A stretch of DNA of 38,717 nucleotides from Dethiothermospora halolimnae (GTDB taxonomy: Bacteria > Bacillota > Clostridia > Tissierellales > VENL01): positions 1-38,717 of the forward strand of contig NZ_JBAKFX010000039.1 in the NCBI RefSeq assembly GCF_037577855.1. Reading direction: 5' to 3'. The notes beneath the pieces are model-generated. The model did not search any database and had not been told where the DNA came from. It saw nothing but the letters and a program-made list of their open reading frames with translations. Shown here in pieces: positions 33,459-38,717 of the stretch. Numbering within the stretch: position 1 is the stretch's first letter; every line of letters begins with the position of its first letter. The translations under genes were made by a program, and so were the position numbers.

Positions 33459-33555
33459 CTTCAATTATGCTTTATATATTTTTCAAATAAATTACTAACT
33501 TTTTTCTACTCTGATTTAATTTCTCTATTTTTCATTTGTCTTTACGGTGATATAC

Positions 33556-34455
33556 GCAGCTGTTCCTTATAGGTAGTCTATAAACGCACTATGGAGATGC
33601 ACAAGAACATTTAATCCAGAGTTTCAATTCCTCATAGGTAGTCTATAAACATCAAAATATAGATTTGTATGTTTTAGATGTTATGTGTTTCAATTCCTCA
33701 TAGGTAGTCTATAAACTCTAGATTTGATGAAGTAAACGAGCAAAAGAAAGAATAGTTTCAATTCCTCATAGGTAGTCTATAAACTGGTGAATAGAGTAGA
33801 AAGGGGATTAAATTGACCGAGTTTCAATTCCTCATAGGTAGTCTATAAACTGGGATACGGTAATAGCGGGAGGGCTACTTGATGAAAAGTTTCAATTCCT
33901 CATAGGTAGTCTATAAACCTTGGCCATAAAGACCACAATATAACCATATTCCATAGTTTCAATTCCTCATAGGTAGTCTATAAACTGAACAGCTTGAACT
34001 ATTGGCTGCAACATTTCAGCCGTGTTTCAATTCCTCATAGGTAGTCTATAAACATCCTCAATAATCCTTGTATAACCTTCTCTTTTTTTGTTTCAATTCC
34101 TCATAGGTAGTCTATAAACCTATAGCTAATTTATTAGCAGGAGCTCAAATTCCGTTTCAATTCCTCATAGGTAGTCTATAAACACCAAAACTTCTTATAT
34201 TCTTTTTTCCTTCTCCTATCAAGTTTCAATTCCTCATAGGTAGTCTATAAACTTTATCAAAATCCAATCTAATCACCTACTTAGTCACGTTTCAATTCCT
34301 CATAGGTAGTCTATAAACAAATCTTGAAGAGTCTATAAGAGAGACTTTTAAATCTTAGTTTCAATTCCTTATAGGTAGTCTATAAACGGCAATCTTTTTC
34401 TTCCCAATACATCACCCCCTCTTAAGTTTCAATTCCTTATAGGTAGTCTATAAAC
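33556..34455 (-). CRISPR. CRISPR array 2: 14 repeats of 30 bp, 13 spacers
   Basis: The repeat is the same as in array 1 and is read on the minus strand. The distal (left) repeat at 33556-33585 is decayed in its first half. The two repeats nearest the leader (34358-34387 and 34426-34455) carry the T variant (plus strand CCTTATAGG), as does the decayed one; the others carry C. Spacers are 34-39 nt. The array lies between cas6 and the effector operon, with a leader homologous to leader 1 on its right. Confidence 0.98.
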
Positions 34456-34580
34456 CCATCACACACATTGATACTACCACATTCATTCCATATTGTCAAT
34501 TTTTCCTAAATTACATTTAATCCCTCCCCTTTTACTGTAGATTCACTGATGAAAATATTGATATTAAGTCATTTACACAT
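34456..34580 (-). promoter_or_regulatory. CRISPR leader 2
   Basis: Homologous to leader 1 over its length, with scattered substitutions. It contains the array promoter and AT-rich sequence directly upstream of the first repeat. Confidence 0.85.
34471..34499 (-). promoter_or_regulatory. Promoter of CRISPR array 2
   Basis: On the minus strand, TTGACA (34494-34499), a 17-nt spacer and TAGTAT (34471-34476), at the same place as in leader 1. Confidence 0.8.
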
Positions 34581-34641
34581 AAAAAACAAAGTGTCGTCGA
34601 CCTCCCGGGGTTTTTGCATTACCTAAGGTCGACGACACTTT
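34581..34641 (-). terminator. Hairpin terminator of cas6, duplicate of the one at 23935-23996
   Basis: The same 15-bp stem AAAGTGTCGTCGACC/GGTCGACGACACTTT as near array 1, with two changes in the loop. It starts directly at the cas6 stop codon and is followed on the minus strand by GTTTTTTATG. Confidence 0.85.
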
Positions 34642-35373
34642 TTATAATGCTTTTACAAATCCAAAACCTTGACTATTTTTGCTGCCTAATCCTGTTTCCA
34701 TTCCTAATTTGACTAGATCCTTTGGTCCTGATATTTTTATAAGTCCAGTATAACCCTTTATTATAAAACCTTTGTATTTTACTAAGTTAAATCTAAGATT
34801 ATTTATTGGCATTATCTTCACTAGACCATTATCTGGTTCCTTATTATAATAGGATTTATATTTCTTCCTTAGATTATTTGTTATAAGTTCATTATATTCT
34901 GCGTCTCCAGGCCTATAATAATAAGTGTATTTCTTTCCATTTTCCTTTTTTATTGTAGAATACATAACTATTGGTGATAATAGCCTTAGTTTTTCAAAGG
35001 ACCTTTTATGTTCTTTAACTTCTATAGATACTATTTCTATCTGCTGATTATTTAATATATGTTCTTCTTTTATCAGCATATTAGATGCAAAGGTTCGACA
35101 AAACTTTTCTATGGGAGATGAGACTAAGAGCTCTATTTGGTCTTCAAATACTATTTCTTTTTTCTTTTTGTTTATTTTATATTTTCCCTTAACATTTGAG
35201 AATGTAAACATTTTGAAGCTTCTTTTATTATTCAAATATCCTTTTTCATGTAGAAATTCTGCTAAATTTTCATCTATATTATTATAAATAAATCCCTGGA
35301 TAATATGGTTATAGTGTATAGGTAATACTATATAGGACTTATTTTTAGGCTTAATTTTTATTTTTATATACAT
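34642..35373 (-). CDS. cas6: Cas6 crRNA-processing endoribonuclease
   Basis: The protein is 243 aa from the ATG at 35373 (MYIKIKIKPK), chosen because AAGGTG lies six nt upstream. Longer in-frame starts (35382, 35379) overlap the ribosome-binding site. The Cas6 fold is clear: IVLPIHYNHIIQGFIYNNI near the start (candidate catalytic histidines H20 and H23), FCRTFASNMLI in the middle, and the C-terminal glycine-rich RNA-binding loop GMETGLGSKNSQGFGFVKAL. It cuts repeat RNA to leave the ATTGAAAC 5' handle for both arrays. It is transcribed on its own, 185 nt upstream of array 2 and apart from the effector operon, so it may serve other CRISPR loci in the cell as well. Confidence 0.95.
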   Translation of the reverse strand: MYIKIKIKPKNKSYIVLPIHYNHIIQGFIYNNIDENLAEFLHEKGYLNNKRSFKMFTFSNVKGKYKINKKKKEIVFEDQIELLVSSPIEKFCRTFASNMLIKEEHILNNQQIEIVSIEVKEHKRSFEKLRLLSPIVMYSTIKKENGKKYTYYYRPGDAEYNELITNNLRKKYKSYYNKEPDNGLVKIMPINNLRFNLVKYKGFIIKGYTGLIKISGPKDLVKLGMETGLGSKNSQGFGFVKAL

Positions 35374-35540
35374 ATTCATCACCTTGTATTTTTATTTTAT
35401 ATATTCCATTATATAACTCCAATTTATATTTTACAATTATGTTTTATGAAGAATCTATAACAGCCAATAAAATTTATTTTGATACTCGAAATAATTAATG
35501 ATATAATTATCTTTGATATCATAATGTTTGGAGGAATTAT

Positions 35541-36902
35541 ATGAGTTTTTTAAAGAAACGAGATCTAATACTTAATGGTAATATGTATAAAGTAATAGTT
35601 ACATTAGCTTTACCAATTATGTTAAATAACTTTATGCAAACTGTTTACAATCTTACTGATACATTCTTTGTAAGTACAATTGGGGATGATGCAGTTGCGG
35701 CTATGACCCTTGTGTGGCCAGTTATATTTTTTATGATGTCTATTGGAATGGGAGTATCTATAGCAGGTACGGCTCTAATATCCCAGTATACCGGTTCCGA
35801 TAGATTGGATGATGCAACGGATATAGCAGGCCAAGTGGTTAGCTTTTCCTTTGTATTTTCATTAACCCTTGGTATTATAGGTTTTTTTCTGGCCCCTAGC
35901 ATAGTTAATTGGATGGGAGCAGAGGGTGATGTTTACAGATATGGGGTTAATTTTTTAAGCATTATGTTTTTAGGTCTTCCCACAATGTTCATATTTTTTG
36001 CCTTTCAGTCTATAAAGCAAGGGCAAGGAGATACTTTTACACCCATGTTATATGGCGGCGCTTCTGTTATTTTAAATATAGGATTAGATGCATTATTTAT
36101 AATGGTCCTAGGCTTTGGTATAAGGGGAGCTGCAATAGCCACTGTTACTGCTAGGGGAATATTTAGTTTTATTGCTATATATAGATTGTTTTCTCCATCT
36201 GGTGGAATACAGCTTACTAGAAGACATCTTAATATAAATCCTAGAGTATTAAGAAAGTTGATAAAGGTAGGACTTCCTGCTTCTATAGGTCAATCAACCG
36301 CTGCATTTGGATTTATCATATTAAATAAATTCATTATTTCATTTGGTGATTCCACTATGACAGCCTTTGGTATAGGTAATAGGATAAATTCGTTAATACT
36401 TATGCCAGCAATGGGTATCGGTAATGCCCTTGCCACAATAGTTGGTCAAAATTTAGGTGCCGATAATGTACCAAGGGCAAAAAGTGCCATAAAGAAAAGT
36501 GCCATATTATCCACTATAGTATTGGCTTTAGGTGGAGCTACAATATTTATGATAGCCGATTCTGTTGTGGGATTATTTACCGATAGTAAAGATGTTTTGA
36601 GTCAAGGTATATTCTATCTTAAACTTATAACTTCAGCCATTCCTTTAATGGGATTCTTCCAAATATTTGTTGGAACTTTCCAAGGGTCTGGACATACTAA
36701 AATGGCCATGGTTATGATGGCAGGTCGTCTATGGTTGCTTAGAATACCATTAATATTGATATTTAAAAATTTCACTGATTTGGGTACCCGATCCGTTTGG
36801 TATGCCATGATATTAAGTAATTTTATAATATGTTTAATAGGTTATGGTATGTATCTTACAGGAAAATGGGAAAGGAAGATAATAAAGAAGAGATCTATTT
36901 AA
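35541..36902 (+). CDS. MATE-family multidrug/Na+ antiporter
   Basis: The protein is 453 aa, the normal length, with twelve predicted membrane helices in two six-helix halves. Family marks are LALPIMLNNFMQTVYNLTDTFFVS in the first helix, the GMGVSIAGTALISQYTG segment after helix 2, and in the second half LIKVGLPASIGQSTAAFGF and MGIGNALATIVGQNLGA. MATE proteins export drugs or metabolites using Na+ or H+ gradients. The substrate cannot be told. The ribosome-binding site is TTTGGAGGAATTAT. It is divergent from cas6, with 158 nt of AT-rich DNA between them, and appears monocistronic with its own terminator. Confidence 0.95.
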   Translation: MSFLKKRDLILNGNMYKVIVTLALPIMLNNFMQTVYNLTDTFFVSTIGDDAVAAMTLVWPVIFFMMSIGMGVSIAGTALISQYTGSDRLDDATDIAGQVVSFSFVFSLTLGIIGFFLAPSIVNWMGAEGDVYRYGVNFLSIMFLGLPTMFIFFAFQSIKQGQGDTFTPMLYGGASVILNIGLDALFIMVLGFGIRGAAIATVTARGIFSFIAIYRLFSPSGGIQLTRRHLNINPRVLRKLIKVGLPASIGQSTAAFGFIILNKFIISFGDSTMTAFGIGNRINSLILMPAMGIGNALATIVGQNLGADNVPRAKSAIKKSAILSTIVLALGGATIFMIADSVVGLFTDSKDVLSQGIFYLKLITSAIPLMGFFQIFVGTFQGSGHTKMAMVMMAGRLWLLRIPLILIFKNFTDLGTRSVWYAMILSNFIICLIGYGMYLTGKWERKIIKKRSI

Positions 36903-36917
36903 AAGGTCTCTTTTTTA
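36889..36917 (+). terminator. Terminator of the MATE gene, overlapping its stop
   Basis: AGAGATC and GGTCTCT (one G-T pair) form a 7-bp stem followed by TTTTTT. The stop codon lies in the loop. Confidence 0.7.
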
Positions 36918-37070
36918 TTTCCATTTATTTCAAGAATATGTTATAATATAATTAAATATATATTAATATAGGTCATAATAAAATTAACTTCTTTTTATCT
37001 TTTCACACATCATATCTTAGATTATATATCAATTTCAAACTTAAACTATTAATTTATTTGGGGTGATGCA

Positions 37071-37406
37071 ATGGAAAAACATGAAGTAAGGAAAGCCTAT
37101 GAAAGGGCCAAACAAATGAGATGGATAAGCTTCATTATAGGTGGGTTTGGTACTATTTTTATTATATTATTCGGACTACCATTAATGTCTTTAATCCTTA
37201 AAATTCCTATTATAAATAATATTCCTACCCCTATTCTAGGTACAGTAGCTTTTATCCCAGCAATTATTTTTCTCATTATATATTATAAAAATTGGAGATG
37301 CCCTGTATGTAATAGGGTTCTACCTAGGGATTTACCCATTAAATACAACTATGTGTTTTGTCCATCATGTGGAGCTGAACTTGAAATAAGGGAAAAAATG
37401 ATATAA
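37071..37406 (+). CDS. Small membrane protein with C-terminal zinc ribbon
   Basis: The protein is 111 aa. Two membrane helices (about 18-40 and 52-71) follow a charged N-terminus. The C-terminal 35 residues hold a zinc ribbon, CPVC (about 77-80) and CPSC (about 97-100), placed in the cytoplasm if both helices cross. The ribosome-binding site is GGGGTGATGCA. I do not recognise a named family; such proteins are often unassigned. It may help membrane protein or redox functions, but nothing in the sequence says so. It ends in a bidirectional terminator facing the lipoprotein gene. Confidence 0.8.
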   Translation: MEKHEVRKAYERAKQMRWISFIIGGFGTIFIILFGLPLMSLILKIPIINNIPTPILGTVAFIPAIIFLIIYYKNWRCPVCNRVLPRDLPIKYNYVFCPSCGAELEIREKMI

Positions 37407-37436
37407 AAATATGGGACTAAATAGTCCCATATTTTT
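37405..37436. terminator. Bidirectional terminator between convergent genes
   Basis: AAAAATATGGGACTA and TAGTCCCATATTTTT form a perfect 15-bp stem. It overlaps the stop codons of both the zinc-ribbon gene and the lipoprotein gene. Confidence 0.85.
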
Positions 37437-38454
37437 ATTGGATTGGCATCATCATTTGATTTTGCATCTCCATCATATTCATTGAATTTTCTTCTGTTAA
37501 TTCTGGAAGTTCCACTGTTATGTCTCCATTTATATTCCATACATTTATCTTACCGTTAAGTGCCACTGATATATCTTCCCCAGTTTCTTGATCTTTTCCA
37601 GTTACAGCGATTTCAAAATCTAATTTTCTAAGATTATTATCACTATCTATAAAATAATTTATTGCTATCTTATCAAAATTAATTTCATTTTCAAGCTCTT
37701 TAAATCCTTCTTCTACTTGCTTCTTCATCTCATCAAATTGGGAATTTATTTCTTCTTCAGATAATTCTGCTCCTTGCATGTTAGAAGTTGTTTTCATGCT
37801 TTTTACAAAGTATTTTCTCATATTTTCATCTTCTATCATTGATATTACTATATCCTTTATAAGCCCTTTAGCTTCTTCGTTGGTAACATCTATAGCCAAG
37901 TGAGTAGTATCTACTTTTTTACCTTCTATCTCTATTTCCTTGTCACCATTTTCTTTAATGTAATCTTCTTTTACACTTCCAAGTAAGCTTTTAGCCATAT
38001 CCCTAGATATGTTAGTAAACTCTTCTTGTTCCTCTTTAGTTACACCTAATGTTTCTTCGTTCATATCCATGTATAAATATTGTGGTATCATAGGTATCTT
38101 CATAACAATTTTTTCAGCTGTTGAGAACATCTCCATAGTATATGACATTCCACCTAAGTTAACAGCCATTTCAGCCTTTGACTTTTTATTTTCCATATCT
38201 GTCTTTGCATTGATGTTAATCTTTGCATTATTAAACATTTGTAAATATGCCCCAGTCATTGGGTCACTAGATGGTATATCGAAGTTAAATCCTATTTCAC
38301 CACTTTGTTCAGCAGATTTCATATCCATCATATTGTTAACTGCTTTATCTAATTTCTCCTTAGGAGTAAGGGATTCATTGCTTCCACATCCTGCTAACAA
38401 AGTTACTGATAATAATAATGCCAGTGCTACTAATAATATTTTATTTTTTTTCAT
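37435..38454 (-). CDS. Lipoprotein, DUF6612/LppX-like fold
   Basis: The protein is 339 aa. A lipoprotein signal peptide ends in LLAGC (C23), so the mature protein is lipid-anchored outside the membrane. The rest alternates amphipathic strands and a few helices: SAEQSGEIGFNFDI, KININAKTDME, SYTMEMFSTAEKIVMKIP, then MARKED turns such as LYMDMNEE. This resembles the large half-barrel lipoproteins (LppX/LolA-like, DUF6612) that can bind lipids. The function is unknown. The chain is very rich in Met and Glu. The ATG has no good ribosome-binding site directly upstream; GGAAAGGGGG lies 42 nt away beyond a hairpin that could bring it close. Confidence 0.85.
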   Translation of the reverse strand: MKKNKILLVALALLLSVTLLAGCGSNESLTPKEKLDKAVNNMMDMKSAEQSGEIGFNFDIPSSDPMTGAYLQMFNNAKININAKTDMENKKSKAEMAVNLGGMSYTMEMFSTAEKIVMKIPMIPQYLYMDMNEETLGVTKEEQEEFTNISRDMAKSLLGSVKEDYIKENGDKEIEIEGKKVDTTHLAIDVTNEEAKGLIKDIVISMIEDENMRKYFVKSMKTTSNMQGAELSEEEINSQFDEMKKQVEEGFKELENEINFDKIAINYFIDSDNNLRKLDFEIAVTGKDQETGEDISVALNGKINVWNINGDITVELPELTEENSMNMMEMQNQMMMPIQ

Positions 38455-38462
38455 ACCTGTGC

Positions 38463-38500
38463 ATCGGTTATAAAATCATAAAAATTAACCGATTGCCCCC
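38463..38500 (-). promoter_or_regulatory. Hairpin between the distant ribosome-binding site and the start of the lipoprotein gene
   Basis: ATCGGTTA (38486-38493 read on the minus strand) pairs with TAACCGAT (38463-38470), an 8-bp stem with a 15-nt loop. Folding leaves 2 nt between GGGGG and the stem and 8 nt between the stem and the ATG. The effective spacing would be about 10 nt. It might instead be an operator. Confidence 0.5.
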
Positions 38501-38717
38501 TTTCCATATTTTTATAATTGTATTATGATTTTGAGCTATCCATACTATTGTAATAGATAGTTAATATATAATCAAGTGTTTTTATATTCCATCAGAAATT
38601 TCGCATCTAATTTCCAGTAAAAATTTTACTCATACAAAAAATGTTTATTATACACATTTTACTATTAATGGGTATCAAAAGACCGTTTGGCCCTAAAAAA
38701 GGATACACTTTCCCCCT
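38501..38717. other. AT-rich end of the window without a supportable gene
   Basis: I see no open frame with a ribosome-binding site here. Part of this stretch should carry the promoter of the lipoprotein gene. The final 45 nt are less AT-rich and may be the edge of something outside the window. Confidence 0.4.

Overview
The window is AT-rich DNA from a strictly anaerobic, low-GC Gram-positive bacterium of the Clostridia/Tissierellia kind. This is judged from codon use, strong GGAGG ribosome-binding sites, the anaerobic enzymes present (hybrid cluster protein, an FeFe-hydrogenase-like protein, a reductive-dehalogenase-like protein), an in-frame UGA (selenocysteine) codon and the CRISPR repeat type. 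No rRNA, tRNA, intact insertion sequence or prophage was seen. I cannot name the species.

Region 1 (1-5.3 kb, minus strand) is an extracytoplasmic-function sigma factor operon: sigma factor, small membrane anti-sigma candidate, then a membrane-anchored TPR protein with carboxypeptidase-regulatory-like and fibronectin-like domains. A second, shorter copy of that last gene follows; its C-terminal TPR region is replaced by an unrelated tail. Region 2 (5.3-9 kb) holds a candidate hydrogen- or redox-sensing pair: a FeFe-hydrogenase-like protein and a PAS-SpoIIE phosphatase. A palindromic mobile element with a 15-bp target duplication sits at the phosphatase terminator. Divergent from this pair is a selenocysteine peroxiredoxin gene that ordinary ORF finding misses, because its peroxidatic residue is encoded by TGA.

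Region 3 (9-21.3 kb) is mixed chromosome: a PadR regulator, a chemotaxis receptor, a cobalamin adenosyltransferase, two exported proteins of unknown role, a reductive-dehalogenase-like iron-sulfur protein, hydroxylamine reductase (hcp), a short-chain fatty acid transporter (atoE) and a MutS2 that lacks its Smr end. Most genes end in clear intrinsic terminators. Two places carry hairpin-led tandem repeats.

Region 4 (21.3-35.4 kb) is a complete type III-D-like CRISPR effector locus, all on the minus strand. The operon order is: a two-TM coiled-coil protein, a small Cas10 without an HD domain, a Csm3-like Cas7, a Csx10 with an extra helical end, a double Cas7, a probable Csx19, and a large TIGR03986-like RAMP. 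It is flanked by two arrays (33 and 14 repeats) with the same repeat, duplicated leaders and duplicated leader-side terminators; cas6 lies beyond the second array. No cas1, cas2 or known CARF effector is present, so the membrane protein is the only candidate effector here. A strong promoter beside the first array drives a structured RNA of about 245 nt that ends in its own terminator just before mutS2.

Region 5 (35.5-38.7 kb) has a MATE exporter, a small membrane zinc-ribbon protein and a lipoprotein whose ribosome-binding site may be brought to its start codon by a hairpin.
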